Positions 21,460-31,168 of a DNA stretch of 64,000 bases are shown here, piece by piece (position 1 is the first letter of the stretch; every line of letters begins with the position of its first letter). The stretch spans positions 1,178,001 to 1,242,000 of the forward strand of contig NZ_CP006367.1 in assembly GCF_001442755.1 (NCBI RefSeq), written 5' to 3'. The position numbers and the translations under genes are program-made. The DNA is from Aureimonas sp. AU20 (lineage in GTDB: Bacteria; Pseudomonadota; Alphaproteobacteria; Rhizobiales; Rhizobiaceae). Below the pieces are notes generated by a model. That model worked only from the letters and a program-made list of their open reading frames with translations. It had not been told where the DNA came from and made no database searches.

Positions 21460-22062
21460 TCAGTTGCCCTTCTTGTCCATCTCTTCCAGCCGGCGCTGCA
21501 TGGCGGCGAGCTGTTCGCGCATGGCGCTGAAATCGTCTGCCGTGGGCGTGGCCGCCGCCGGCTCGGGCGCGCGCTCGGGTGCTGCGCGGGCGCCGCCCTT
21601 GTCCGGCATGCCCATGGCGCTGGCGAGGAAGGGATTGAACATGCCCATCGCCTCGCGGAACATCTCGGTGTTGCGGCGCACCTGCGTTTCCATCAGCTGC
21701 AGCGGATTGCTGCCGGGCGTGGGGCGATAGGATTCCTGCTCGCGCGAGAAGGCGGCCATGGACTGTTCGAGATAGGCGGGAATCACCATCTGCATCTGGT
21801 CGCCGTAGAAGCGGATGAGCTGGCGCAGGAAGGCGATGGGCATGAGGTTCTGCCCGCCCTTGTTCTCCTGCTCGAAAATGATCTGGGTCAGGACGGAATG
21901 GGTGATGTCCTCACCCGTCTTGGCGTCCTGCACCACGAAGTCCTCGTTCCCCTTCACCATCGCGGCGAGATTCTCGAGCGTCACGTACATGCTGGTGCCG
22001 GTGTTGTAGAGGCGGCGATTGGCGTATTTTTTGATGACGGTCGGTTCGTTGCTGCGTGCCAT
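21460..22062 (-). CDS. phaR: Polyhydroxyalkanoate synthesis repressor PhaR
   Basis: PhaR senses poly-hydroxybutyrate granules and represses PHA genes. The 200-residue protein begins MARSNEPTVIKKYANRRLYN, the hallmark of the PHB/PHA accumulation DNA-binding domain (about residues 8-68). A granule-binding domain follows (residues about 70-120, with QIIFEQENKGGQNLMP and FLRQLIRFYGDQMQ), then an Ala/Pro-rich linker and a C-terminal coiled coil (MREQLAAMQRRLEEM). The start at 22062 has GGGAGAG before it; the frame is open upstream but unrelated. It is divergent from phaA-phaB, the usual rhizobial layout. The PHA synthase phaC is not in the window. Confidence 0.94.
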   Translation of the reverse strand: MARSNEPTVIKKYANRRLYNTGTSMYVTLENLAAMVKGNEDFVVQDAKTGEDITHSVLTQIIFEQENKGGQNLMPIAFLRQLIRFYGDQMQMVIPAYLEQSMAAFSREQESYRPTPGSNPLQLMETQVRRNTEMFREAMGMFNPFLASAMGMPDKGGARAAPERAPEPAAATPTADDFSAMREQLAAMQRRLEEMDKKGN

Positions 22063-22325
22063 TCGCTCTCTCCCAAGGCGATCCAGAGTTTGGGCCCATT
22101 CTTCGCTGCCCTTGCGAAAGGATAGGCATGTTTTGGCCGACATTCCAAACTTTTCCATCTGAATTTCTTGGGAAATCCCCGTTCGCGCGCCGAGAGCGCA
22201 GCGCACTCCCCGGCCGGCGAGATTGAAATCAGCCGTTGTGTTTGACAGGCTCCGCGCCACTCTGCAAAGGTCGGGCCGAATGCCGCCGGCAAGAGGCGGC
22301 AGGACTGGGAGAGAAGGGTCAGGGC

Positions 22326-23510
22326 ATGAGCGCATTGCAGCGGATCGTCATCGTCGGAGCGGCCCGTACGCCGGTCGGCTCCTTCAACGGAGCCTTCGCC
22401 AACGTCCCGGCCCATCTTCTCGGCGTCGCCGCCATCACCGAGGCGCTGAAGCGCGCCGGCGTCGAGCCCGGCGAGGTGGACGAGGTGATCCTCGGCCAGG
22501 TCCTCCAGGCGGCCGAAGGGCAGAATCCCGCGCGCCAGGCGGCCATGAAGGCGGGCGTGCCGAAGGAGGCTTCGGCCTGGGGGCTCAACCAGCTCTGCGG
22601 CTCGGGCCTTCGCGCCGTGGCGCTCGGCGCGCAGCAGATCGCCACGGGCGATGCGCGCGTCGTGGTTGCAGGCGGGCAGGAGTCCATGTCCATGGCGCCC
22701 CATGCCGCGCACTTGCGCGCCGGCCAGAAGATGGGCGACCTGAAGTTCATCGACACGATGCTGAAGGACGGCCTGATCGACGCCTTCCAGGGCTACCACA
22801 TGGGCAACACGGCCGAGAACGTCGCCCGCCAGTGGCAGATCACGCGCGACGAGCAGGACGAATTCGCCGTCCGCTCGCAGAACAAGGCGGAAGCCGCGCA
22901 GAAGGCCGGCCGCTTCAAGGACGAGATCGTTCCCTTTACCGTGTCCAGCCGCAAGGGCGACGTGGTGGTCGAGGAAGACGAGTACATCAAACCCGGCACG
23001 ACGCTGGACAAAGTGCAGAAGCTGAAGCCCGCCTTCGACAAAGAAGGCACGGTCACCGCCGGCAACGCGTCGGGCATCAACGACGGTGCGGCCGCCTTGG
23101 TGCTGATGACCGAGGAGGAGGCCACGCGGCGCGGCTTGACGCCGCTCGCCCGCATCGCCTCCTTCGCCACTGTCGGCGTCGATCCGGCCGTGATGGGCTC
23201 CGGCCCGATCCCCGCGTCCCGCCGCGCGCTGGAAAAGGCGGGCTGGCGGATCGAGGATCTCGAGCTCGTCGAGGCCAACGAGGCCTTCGCCGCGCAGGCC
23301 TGCGCGGTGAACAAGGATCTCGGCTGGAATCCCGACATCGTCAACGTCAACGGCGGCGCCATCGCGATCGGCCATCCGATCGGCGCGTCCGGCGCCCGCT
23401 GCCTCAACACGCTTCTCTACGAGATGCGCCGGCGCGAGGTGAAGCGCGGCCTCGCCACGCTCTGCGTCGGCGGCGGCATGGGTGTCGCCATGTGCCTCGA
23501 GCGCTTCTGA
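22326..23510 (+). CDS. phaA: Acetyl-CoA acetyltransferase (beta-ketothiolase)
   Basis: Thiolase condensing two acetyl-CoA to acetoacetyl-CoA, the first step of PHB synthesis. The 394-residue protein has all catalytic elements: nucleophile Cys in [10 protein letters not shown], His in [19 protein letters not shown] and the second Cys/His region [15 protein letters not shown]. The ATG at 22326 gives the usual start [26 protein letters not shown] box (22242-22247) lies in the shared phaR-phaA control region, but its -10 partner is unclear. phaB follows after 142 bases. Confidence 0.96.
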   Translation: MSALQRIVIVGAARTPVGSFNGAFANVPAHLLGVAAITEALKRAGVEPGEVDEVILGQVLQAAEGQNPARQAAMKAGVPKEASAWGLNQLCGSGLRAVALGAQQIATGDARVVVAGGQESMSMAPHAAHLRAGQKMGDLKFIDTMLKDGLIDAFQGYHMGNTAENVARQWQITRDEQDEFAVRSQNKAEAAQKAGRFKDEIVPFTVSSRKGDVVVEEDEYIKPGTTLDKVQKLKPAFDKEGTVTAGNASGINDGAAALVLMTEEEATRRGLTPLARIASFATVGVDPAVMGSGPIPASRRALEKAGWRIEDLELVEANEAFAAQACAVNKDLGWNPDIVNVNGGAIAIGHPIGASGARCLNTLLYEMRRREVKRGLATLCVGGGMGVAMCLERF

Positions 23511-23652
23511 CGCTTCGAAGGCGGAGGAGGGCGCGCCGCTCTCCTCCGCCGCTTCTTCTCAGCCATTCCCGACCACGCTTCGGTTCGCGACCTTCCCGGT
23601 CGCGGCCCGCTTCGTGTCGTCCGATGCAATCATAAGAAACCGGAGGAAACAG

Positions 23653-24378
<726 letters not shown>

Positions 24379-24402
24379 CCCTTGCGGCATCGCAGCAATT
24401 CT

Positions 24403-24432
24403 GCTTTCGGCGAGCCAGTTTTCGCCGAAAGC
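24403..24432 (+). terminator. Hairpin after phaB
   Basis: GCTTTCGGCGA (24403-24413) pairs perfectly with TCGCCGAAAGC (24422-24432), with an 8-base loop and no T-run. Likely terminator or mRNA 3'-end stabiliser. Confidence 0.55.
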
Positions 24433-24477
24433 CTCGAAGTTGAACCATTAAACTCATCGGGTGTCCGCGCGAAAACG

Positions 24478-24502
24478 GGAACCGAAGCACGGGCTGATCA
24501 TT
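24478..24502 (+). promoter_or_regulatory. EcfG/RpoE2-type promoter before the first PepSY-like gene
   Basis: GGAAC (24478-24482), 18 bases, then TT (24501-24502; the last four bases are CATT). It matches GGAAC-N18-TT and would give a leader of about 45 bases. Confidence 0.5.
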
Positions 24503-24555
24503 TTGGAGGCGACAAGCAACCGCGCCAGGTTGCGACCCTTCCGAGGATTCGACCT

Positions 24556-24903
24556 ATGATCCGCAAGAACCTGACCTTGGCTCTCGCCGCCGTCGCCCTT
24601 CTGGGCACTGCGGCCCCCTCGCTTGCCCAGGGTATCGAGATCGGCCGTGATGGCGTTCGTCTCGTCGATCCCAACCAGCAGCGCAACCCGAACCAGCGTG
24701 ACGACATGCGCCGCGACGACCGCCGTGGCCGCGAGATCGGCGAGCGGGACGCGGTGCGCATCGCCCGCTCGCAGGGCGTTCGCGAGGTGGACGACGTCAC
24801 CCGCATGCGCAACAGCTTCCGCGTTATGGGCACGGATCGCCAGGGCGACGATATTCAGGTCGATGTCGACCGTCGGACGGGCGAAGTGCTGGCCGTTCGC
24901 TGA
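24556..24903 (+). CDS. Small periplasmic PepSY-like protein (copy 1)
   Basis: A 115-residue exported protein. The signal peptide MIRKNLTLALAAVALLGTAAP ends at SLAQG. A charged linker (NPNQRDDMRRDDRRGRE) leads to a PepSY-like fold with ERDAVRIARSQGVREVDDV, FRVMGTDRQGDDIQVDVD and RRTGEVLAVR. PepSY domains are often peptidase inhibitors or signalling modules, but the role here is unknown. The second copy 200 bases downstream has the same frame of motifs. Each copy has its own EcfG-type promoter and terminator. Confidence 0.8.
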   Translation: MIRKNLTLALAAVALLGTAAPSLAQGIEIGRDGVRLVDPNQQRNPNQRDDMRRDDRRGREIGERDAVRIARSQGVREVDDVTRMRNSFRVMGTDRQGDDIQVDVDRRTGEVLAVR

Positions 24904-24927
24904 GCCGAAATTTCGATCAGTCTATCG

Positions 24928-24952
24928 GGCGGCGCCATGGCGCCGCCTTTTT
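24928..24952 (+). terminator. Rho-independent terminator after PepSY-like copy 1
   Basis: GGCGGCGC-CATG-GCGCCGCC followed by TTTTT. Confidence 0.9.
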
Positions 24953-25027
24953 CGTGTCTCCAGCCTGAGCCTGTCGGAAGCCTGCTCGCCTCGCGAAAAG
25001 GGCAGGAGGCCTCCGATTCGTTTGACG

Positions 25028-25053
25028 GGAACCTTTCTGCCGGGCCAAGGCTT
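25028..25053 (+). promoter_or_regulatory. EcfG/RpoE2-type promoter before the second PepSY-like gene
   Basis: GGAAC (25028-25032), 17 bases, GCTT (25050-25053), fitting GGAAC-N19-TT. Expected leader about 45 bases, much as for copy 1. Confidence 0.45.
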
Positions 25054-25106
25054 TCAGGTCGCCAAATCGTGAGCGCTCCACCAATGGGGCGCATGGGAGA
25101 CGAGAG

Positions 25107-25490
25107 ATGATGAAGCGTTTCTTGCGCGTGGGAGGTCTGGCCGTCCTGACCTTGGCCACGACGCTGCCGGCGATGGCGCAGTCGCTGGAACTGGGGCCGG
25201 GCGGCCTGCGCGTCGTGCCCGACGACGACCGGCGCGGCCCGCCGCCCCCGCCCCCCTATGACCGTGGCCCGCCGCCGAACTGGCGCGATGGCCCGCCGCC
25301 CCCGCCTCCGGGCCGCCGCTCGCTCAGCGATCGCGAGGCGATCCGCATCGCCCGCACCGAGGGCCTGCGCGACGTGGACAACGTGTCCCGCCGGGGCCGC
25401 ACCATTCGCGTCGACGGCGGCGATCGCCAAGGCGACGACATCACGGTGATCATCGACGCGCGCAGCGGCGACGTTCTGGACGTTCGCTGA
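25107..25490 (+). CDS. Small periplasmic PepSY-like protein (copy 2, proline-rich insert)
   Basis: A 127-residue exported protein. The signal peptide MMKRFLRVGGLAVLTLATTLP ends at AMAQS, followed by LELGPGGLRVVPDDD. A proline-rich insert (runs of P with RGPPPNW, residues about 47-70) replaces the charged linker of copy 1. The C-terminal core matches copy 1: SDREAIRIARTEGLRDVDNV, IRVDGGDRQGDDITVII and SGDVLDVR. GGGAG precedes the start. An adjacent in-frame ATG three bases later could be used instead. Probably a tandem duplicate with a diverged linker. Confidence 0.8.
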   Translation: MMKRFLRVGGLAVLTLATTLPAMAQSLELGPGGLRVVPDDDRRGPPPPPPYDRGPPPNWRDGPPPPPPGRRSLSDREAIRIARTEGLRDVDNVSRRGRTIRVDGGDRQGDDITVIIDARSGDVLDVR

Positions 25491-25512
25491 CCCCAGTCTC
25501 CGCCCTTTCACC

Positions 25513-25548
25513 GAAAGCCGCTTGCGCCTTCGAGGCGGGGCGGCTTTC
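25513..25548 (+). terminator. Nested hairpin after PepSY-like copy 2
   Basis: GAAAGCCGC (25513-25521) pairs with GCGGCTTTC (25540-25548). An inner CGCCT-TCG-AGGCG stem extends it. Only a weak T-run. Confidence 0.6.
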
Positions 25549-25668
25549 GCTTGTCGGAGCGCTTCTGGCCGGCGGAGCCCTGCGTGCCGCCCACCCGGGC
25601 GTGGCTGCGCAACTTCCGGAACAGAATCGTTTGCGTTTCCCGGACGCGAACCCACCTATGGTCCGACC

Positions 25669-28600
25669 ATGATGGACATGCGCATTACCCCCTCCAAGGA
25701 CAAGCGGCCGGCCTCTCGTTTCGACGGGCGCGGCGTCACCGCCGTTCTGGGACCCACCAACACCGGCAAGACCTTTCTGGCGATCGAGCGGATGGTGGCG
25801 CATTCCTCCGGCGTCATCGGCCTGCCGCTGCGCCTGCTCGCGCGCGAGGTCTATCAACGCGTGGTGGAGCGCGTCGGCATCGGCGCCGTCTCGCTCATCA
25901 CGGGCGAGGAGAAGATCAAGCCGCCCAACGCGCGCTATCAGGTCTGCACGGTCGAAGCGATGCCGCGCGAGACGCCGGCCGAGTTCGTCGCGATCGACGA
26001 GGTGCAGCTGGCCGGCGATCTCGAGCGTGGCCACATCTTCACTGACCGCATCCTTCACACGCGCGGCCGCTCCGAAACGCTGCTTCTCGGCTCGGCCACG
26101 ATGCGCGGCGTCCTGGAGCGGCTGCTGCCGGGCATCCAGTGCGTGACGCGCCCGCGCATGTCGCAGCTCCTTTATGCCGGCTCCAAGAAGATCACGCGCC
26201 TGCCGCGCCGCTCGGCCATCGTCGCCTTCTCCGCCGAGGAGGTCTATGCGATCGCCGAGCTGATCCGGCGCCAGCGCGGCGGGGCGGCCGTGGTTCTCGG
26301 CGCCTTGTCGCCGCGCACGCGCAACAAGCAGGTGGAGCTTTATCAGAACGGCGAGGTCGAGTTCCTTGTCGCCACCGACGCGATCGGCATGGGGCTCAAT
26401 CTCGACGTCGATCATGTCGCCTTCGCGCAGGACTGGAAATATGACGGGTTCCAGTATCGCCAGCTGACCCCGTCCGAATACGGTCAGATCGCCGGCCGCG
26501 CCGGTCGCCACGTGCGCGACGGCACGTTCGGCGTCACCGGCCGGGTCGATCCGCTGCCCCAGGAGCTGGTGGAGGCGCTGGAATCGCACCATTTCGACTC
26601 GGTGAAGGTTCTGCAATGGCGCTCGCGCCAGCTCGACTTCGCCTCGATCGACGCTCTGAAGCGCAGCCTGGACGCGCTTCCGCCGGACGAGATGCTGGTT
26701 CGCGCGCTTCCGGCGGTGGACCAGCGCGCGCTGGACTTCCTGACGCGCGACGAGGGTGTTATGGCAGCGGCCAAGGGGGCCAAGAACGTCGAACTGCTAT
26801 GGGAAGCCTGCAAGCTTCCCGACTATCGCCGCATCGCACCCGCTCAGCACGCCGAGATCATCGCCTCGATCTACGGCGATCTGGTGCGGCGCGGCGCGGT
26901 GGCGGAAGACTACATGGCCTCGCAGGTGCGGCGCGCCGATTCCACCGAGGGCGACATCGACACGCTCTCGCAGCGGATCGCCGAAATCCGTACGTGGACC
27001 TATATTTCCCATCGCCCCGGCTGGCTGTCTGATCCGACACACTGGCAGGAAAACACACGGGCAATCGAAGATCGATTGTCGGACGCGCTTCACGAGCGGT
27101 TGACGAAACGCTTCGTAGATCGCAGGACAAGCGTCCTGATGAAGCGGCTGAGAGAGAACGCATTCATGGAAGCTGAAATCGGCAGCGACGGCACGGTGCT
27201 CGTGGAGGGCCACCTTGTGGGCGAGCTGCAAGGGTTCAGGTTCACGCCGGACACCAAGTCCGACGGGCCCGACGCCAAAGCCGTTCGCGCCGCCTCGCAG
27301 AAAGCCTTGGCGGGCGAGTACGACAAGCGGGCCGAGCGGTTCTTCAATGCGCCGAACGGCGATCTGGCGCTGGGCAGCGACGCGCTCGTGCGCTGGCTCG
27401 GCGCGCCGGTCGCCTCGCTCGCGGCCGGCGAGGACCCGCTGCGTCCGCGCACCGTGCTCCTGGCCGACGACGGGCTTACCGGCCCGGCGCGCGACAAGGT
27501 CGCCCAGCGGGTCGAGCGCTTCGTCACCTACCAGATCTCGACCATCCTCAAGCCGCTCGCCGACCTGCGCGAGCCCGAGGGCGTGGACGGCACGGCACGG
27601 GGCATCGCCTTCCGCCTCTACGAGAATTTCGGCCTGATCCAGCGCCGCGACATCTCCGAAGAGGTGCGCGGCCTCGACCAGGACGCGCGCGCGGCGCTGC
27701 GCCGCCTCGGCGTTCGCTTCGGCGCCTATCACATCTTTCTTCCCGCTCTGGTGAAGCCGGCCCCCGCCGCCCTGATGACGCTGCTTTGGTCCGTCGCCAA
27801 CGACGGGCGCGAGCGCGCGGGCTTCGGCGAGGTGACGCAGCTTCTCGCCACCGGCCGCACCTCGGTTCAGCCGGACGCGACCTTCGACCCGATCTTCTAT
27901 TCGCTGGCGGGCTATCGCCTGCTCGGCCGTCGCGCGGTGCGCATCGACATTCTGGAGCGCTTGGCCGATCTGATCCGCCCTGCGCTCGCCTGGAACCCCG
28001 GCACCGGCAAGCGGCCGGACGGCGCCTATAACGGGCGCGAGTTCCTGGTGACGCCCGCCATGATGTCGATCCTCGGCGCCACGGCCGACGACATGGACGA
28101 GATCCTGAAGGGTCTCGGCTACCGCTCGCAAGGTATCGATCAGCGCGAGGTGGAGTCCACCATCGCACGCCAGGATGAGGCGGCTCTCGCCGCGCAGGCC
28201 GCCAATCGCCAGTCCGCTGAGGTCAGCGCGGACGACGCCAAGATCCTCGAAGAGGGCGCGACGCTCGCGCTTCTCGGCGACGTGCCGGCGCAGGATGGGA
28301 TCGCTTCGGAAGACGCGGTCGCCGAGCCTCTGGCCTCAGTCGAGAGCCTGTCCGCGTCCGATCTGCAGCCCGCCATGCAGCCAGGCGCGGCGCTGCAGGA
28401 CGATGAACTCGCCGCCGTTTCGGGCGACGATCCGCGTCCGGTCGATTCGATCCTCAGCGACGAGCCGGTGTCGAGCGCCGACGAAGTTGAGGTCCATTCT
28501 GCCGGTTCCGTGTCCGATCCCGTCGCGCAGGAAACGCCGATCGAGACCGCCCTGTCGGAGCCGACACCTGAAGATGCGGGGACGGTGGCCGATCTGGAGC

Positions 28601-29145
28601 CGGCCGAGCCGGCCAAGCTCGTTCAGGTCTGGCGTCCCTATCGCGGCGAGAACCGCAGCCGCGGCCAGGGGCGCGGTGCGCCCGGCGCACGTGGCCCGGG
28701 CCGTCATGGCGGTGGCGGTCGCTCGGCCGGGCCTCGTGCCGGCGAAGCGCCGGTCGGGGAAGCCGGCGAGGCGCGTCCCGACAACCGCCAGCGCTTCGGG
28801 CGCGGCGGCCAGGGCCAGGGGCAGGGCCAAGGCCAGGGTGCCGGTCGGGGCGAAGGCGGTGGCGAGGGTCGCGGCCAGCGCTTTGGCGGCAAAGGCGGTG
28901 GTGAGCGGCGCGAGGGCGCCCGCCACGACGGCCCGCGCGAGCAGGGCCGAGGCGGCGAGGGCGGCAGCCGGGAGGAGCGTTTCGGCGGTCCGCGCGGCGG
29001 CGGCAAGGCCCACGCCAAGCCCGAGCGCGATGCTGGTCGGAACGGCGGCGGTCACGAGCCGCGTCGCTCCGACAACAAGGGGAAGCCGATCGATCCCGAC
29101 AGCCCCTTCGCCAAGCTCGCGGCGCTCAAGGACAAGCTGAAGTAA
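25669..29145 (+). CDS. SUV3-like superfamily 2 RNA helicase with RGG-type tail
   Basis: An 1158-residue protein with an N-terminal SF2 helicase core of the SUV3 type, related to the mitochondrial RNA degradosome helicase. Visible motifs are GPTNTGKTF (Walker A, residues 28-36), DEVQ (motif II, 110-113), LLGSATM (motif III) and GQIAGRAGRH (motif VI). The middle region is conserved in alphaproteobacterial homologues. Residues about 850-985 are acidic and low-complexity. The last 170 residues are Gly/Arg/Gln-rich with repeated GQ and RGG-like elements, probably an RNA-binding tail. No Shine-Dalgarno sequence is seen before the ATG cluster at 25669. The S4-domain protein follows after 16 bases, in keeping with an RNA-related operon. 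Confidence 0.9.
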   Translation: MMDMRITPSKDKRPASRFDGRGVTAVLGPTNTGKTFLAIERMVAHSSGVIGLPLRLLAREVYQRVVERVGIGAVSLITGEEKIKPPNARYQVCTVEAMPRETPAEFVAIDEVQLAGDLERGHIFTDRILHTRGRSETLLLGSATMRGVLERLLPGIQCVTRPRMSQLLYAGSKKITRLPRRSAIVAFSAEEVYAIAELIRRQRGGAAVVLGALSPRTRNKQVELYQNGEVEFLVATDAIGMGLNLDVDHVAFAQDWKYDGFQYRQLTPSEYGQIAGRAGRHVRDGTFGVTGRVDPLPQELVEALESHHFDSVKVLQWRSRQLDFASIDALKRSLDALPPDEMLVRALPAVDQRALDFLTRDEGVMAAAKGAKNVELLWEACKLPDYRRIAPAQHAEIIASIYGDLVRRGAVAEDYMASQVRRADSTEGDIDTLSQRIAEIRTWTYISHRPGWLSDPTHWQENTRAIEDRLSDALHERLTKRFVDRRTSVLMKRLRENAFMEAEIGSDGTVLVEGHLVGELQGFRFTPDTKSDGPDAKAVRAASQKALAGEYDKRAERFFNAPNGDLALGSDALVRWLGAPVASLAAGEDPLRPRTVLLADDGLTGPARDKVAQRVERFVTYQISTILKPLADLREPEGVDGTARGIAFRLYENFGLIQRRDISEEVRGLDQDARAALRRLGVRFGAYHIFLPALVKPAPAALMTLLWSVANDGRERAGFGEVTQLLATGRTSVQPDATFDPIFYSLAGYRLLGRRAVRIDILERLADLIRPALAWNPGTGKRPDGAYNGREFLVTPAMMSILGATADDMDEILKGLGYRSQGIDQREVESTIARQDEAALAAQAANRQSAEVSADDAKILEEGATLALLGDVPAQDGIASEDAVAEPLASVESLSASDLQPAMQPGAALQDDELAAVSGDDPRPVDSILSDEPVSSADEVEVHSAGSVSDPVAQETPIETALSEPTPEDAGTVADLEPAEPAKLVQVWRPYRGENRSRGQGRGAPGARGPGRHGGGGRSAGPRAGEAPVGEAGEARPDNRQRFGRGGQGQGQGQGQGAGRGEGGGEGRGQRFGGKGGGERREGARHDGPREQGRGGEGGSREERFGGPRGGGKAHAKPERDAGRNGGGHEPRRSDNKGKPIDPDSPFAKLAALKDKLK

Positions 29146-29161
29146 GGAGGCCGGAGGACGC

Positions 29162-29509
29162 ATGGTGGCAGGCGGCGAACAGCGCATCGACAAGTGGCTG
29201 TTCTTCGCGCGCGTCGTCAAATCGCGCTCTCTGGCCCAAAAGCTCGCGGTGTCCGGCGCCGTGCGCGTCAATCGCGAAAAGATCGGCCATGCCGCTCGCA
29301 TCGTGCGGCCTGGCGACGTTCTCACCATCTCCGTGCATGAGCGCGTCCGCGTGCTTCGCGTGTTGGACTCGGGCCTACGCCGTGGCCCGGCCAGCGAAGC
29401 GGCGCGCCTGTTCGAGGATCTGACGCCGCCGGCCCAGCGCCGAGCGGACGACGGGGACCTCAGCGATCTCGTCGGCGCCGAGGACGAGGCGGCCGGCGAG
29501 GAGAATTGA
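29162..29509 (+). CDS. S4-domain RNA-binding protein (Hsp15-like)
   Basis: A 115-residue protein. It has an N-terminal S4 RNA-binding domain (RIDKWLFFARVVKSRSLAQK, then VRVNREKIGHAARIVRPGDVL) and an acidic C-terminal tail. The relative Hsp15 rescues stalled 50S subunits carrying nascent chains; this function is likely but not proven for alphaproteobacterial members. A strong GGAGG site precedes the ATG at 29162. It probably shares a transcript with the helicase. Confidence 0.9.
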   Translation: MVAGGEQRIDKWLFFARVVKSRSLAQKLAVSGAVRVNREKIGHAARIVRPGDVLTISVHERVRVLRVLDSGLRRGPASEAARLFEDLTPPAQRRADDGDLSDLVGAEDEAAGEEN

Positions 29510-30020
29510 CGGCAGTTTCGGTCTGGAAACTCGGGATAAAGGCTCCCGGGGGTCGATCGGGTGGGTCCCTTGTCGGGTTACTTCATCGTGAGCGCTTAAG
29601 CTAAGCCGCCCGCCTCGACTGCGCTTCACCCCCGTGAGGGACCCAAGTCTCTCGCATTCCTGCTCGCAGGTTTTGTTTCGTGTTCCTAGCTGGCGCTGTC
29701 GCCGGTCCGTTCACCCCAGCGCATCTGGTATTGATGGAGCCGAGCGGTTGCGAGCCATGTCGCCTTCCGTCCAACACCCTGCGGCGCTTTGTCAGGGCGA
29801 GGACGATCCTTCCCGCATTGGCGGCAATTAGAGCAAGGAGTCCCTTGCCAGCGGGGCTGCGAGGGGCTACCTCCGCCATCAACCGGGCGCGGCCGATCCT
29901 CGCGTCCTTGCGAAGCGTCCCCGATTTCGGCGTGGCGTCTCGCCATCTCCTCAAGAGAGCGTTCTTTCCGGGCCAGGGTCCGTGCGGCACGGATTGGGCG
30001 CTCAGTTTCGGGAACATGCC
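29510..30020. other. 511-base stretch without a recognisable gene
   Basis: Between the S4 gene and fdxA. Open frames exist on both strands, up to about 170 codons on the minus strand, but none shows a domain, a coding-like start or family similarity I can name. A short CCTG-CTCG-CAGG hairpin followed by TTTTGTTT lies near 29664-29684. It may be a decayed gene or a long fdxA leader. Confidence 0.5.
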
Positions 30021-30359
30021 ATGACCTATGTCGTCACCGACAACTGCATTCGCTGCAAGTACATGGACTGCGTGGAAGTCTGTCCGGTGGACTGCTTCTA
30101 CGAAGGCGAGAACATGCTGGTCATTCATCCCGACGAATGCATCGACTGCGGCGTCTGCGAGCCGGAATGCCCGGCCGAGGCGATCAAGCCCGACACCGAG
30201 CCCAATCTCGACCAGTGGCTGAAGCTGAATGCCGATTATGCCACGCAGTGGCCCAACATCACCGTGAAGCGCGACGCACCGGCGGACGCCAAGGAGATGG
30301 ACGGCGTCGACGGCAAGCTAGAGAAGTTCTTCTCCACTGCTCCGGGGCAGGGCGACTGA
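30021..30359 (+). CDS. fdxA: Seven-iron ferredoxin FdxA
   Basis: A 112-residue electron carrier with [3Fe-4S] and [4Fe-4S] clusters. It starts [20 protein letters not shown] with C-x2-C-x4-C...CP, and the second cluster site is [16 protein letters not shown]. The C-terminal extension [16 protein letters not shown] is typical of the rhizobial FdxA group. Its position between the helicase/S4 pair and carD is conserved in many Hyphomicrobiales. GGAAC before the start lies too close to be a promoter. Confidence 0.95.
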   Translation: MTYVVTDNCIRCKYMDCVEVCPVDCFYEGENMLVIHPDECIDCGVCEPECPAEAIKPDTEPNLDQWLKLNADYATQWPNITVKRDAPADAKEMDGVDGKLEKFFSTAPGQGD

Positions 30360-30369
30360 GGACACCAGG

Positions 30370-30403
30370 GTCTCGCCCTCCCGAACGGACGGGTGAGACT
30401 TTT
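30370..30403 (+). terminator. Terminator after fdxA
   Basis: GTCTCGCCC (30370-30378) pairs with GGGTGAGAC (30391-30399), one G-T wobble, then TTTT. Confidence 0.75.
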
Positions 30404-30882
30404 GACGGACATCCTTTGGCGGTAAAGCGTTCGCCTCCGCGAGGGTGGGGCGGCGCGCGGGTATCTGCACAGTCCGGCCCGATGGCTTGGTTGACCGAGC
30501 AAGCCGCCTGCCAGTCTGGGTCTCGCAGAACCGGTCTCGAAGTCCAGGATCGCCGCCCATGTTCCTCAAGCGTTGCGCGCGAGCAGGCGGCACGTCTATG
30601 GGCTCAAGGCCTAGTTCCGGTTTCGAGACCGGGACGCAAGCTTCGGGACAGGGGAGGCGACTTGCCGCTTGATCCCGGCGTCGCCTGCTTCTAACGTCGG
30701 TTTCGTGTGCCGCCATGGGCGGGCCGCCTCGGCCGAGCCCGAGCGGCCTGGGCGGATCACCAGCGGTCGTTCAACCCGGCCCGTCACCCCTCGAATGCCC
30801 TCCGGTCGGCCGGCGGCGACGCATTCTCTTTCGCACACGCGAAAGATGCGCGCGTGCGTGCGTCTAGAGGTGCGCATTTTGG
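30404..30882. other. Intergenic stretch upstream of the carD promoter, with an inverted repeat
   Basis: No gene is recognisable. An 8-bp perfect inverted repeat, TCTTTCGC-ACAC-GCGAAAGA (30827-30846), ends about 35 bases before the carD -35 box. It has no T-run, so an operator is as likely as a terminator. Confidence 0.5.
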
Positions 30883-30911
30883 TTGAATTTTTGATCGGAA
30901 GAGGGTATTAT
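30883..30911 (+). promoter_or_regulatory. Predicted sigma-70 promoter of carD
   Basis: TTGAAT (30883-30888), a 17-base spacer and TATTAT (30906-30911) in a locally AT-rich patch; one of the best housekeeping-type promoters in the window. Confidence 0.6.
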
Positions 30912-31168
30912 TTCTGCAACAGTCGAACGTTGCCGCCGAATGCTCGCATCCGGCCGACGCTCACGGCGCTTCCGAAAGGTCTTCCCGAACGTCCGCGTCC
31001 TGCGACCGCCACCGCTCAGGCGGGCTGTCGCTTGGTCGTCGTGAAGGTCGGTCCCGGAGGTCCAGACTGCACCGGCTCATTCGGGTCGGCACGCTCAGTC
31101 CGCGGCCTTGCGGTCGTGCCGTGCATAGCGGCCTTCGTCGCTCTGCACAACAGGGAGTTTACCAGCGT
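30912..31168 (+). other. Long 5' leader of carD
   Basis: If the promoter above is used, the carD transcript starts near 30918 and carries about 250 untranslated bases. No riboswitch family is recognised in it. A second, closer promoter cannot be excluded. Confidence 0.35.

Noticed and set aside
29680..30024. Plus-strand frame of about 115 codons before fdxA
   Set aside because: No domain, no convincing ribosome-binding site and Arg/Pro/Ala-rich composition typical of spurious frames.
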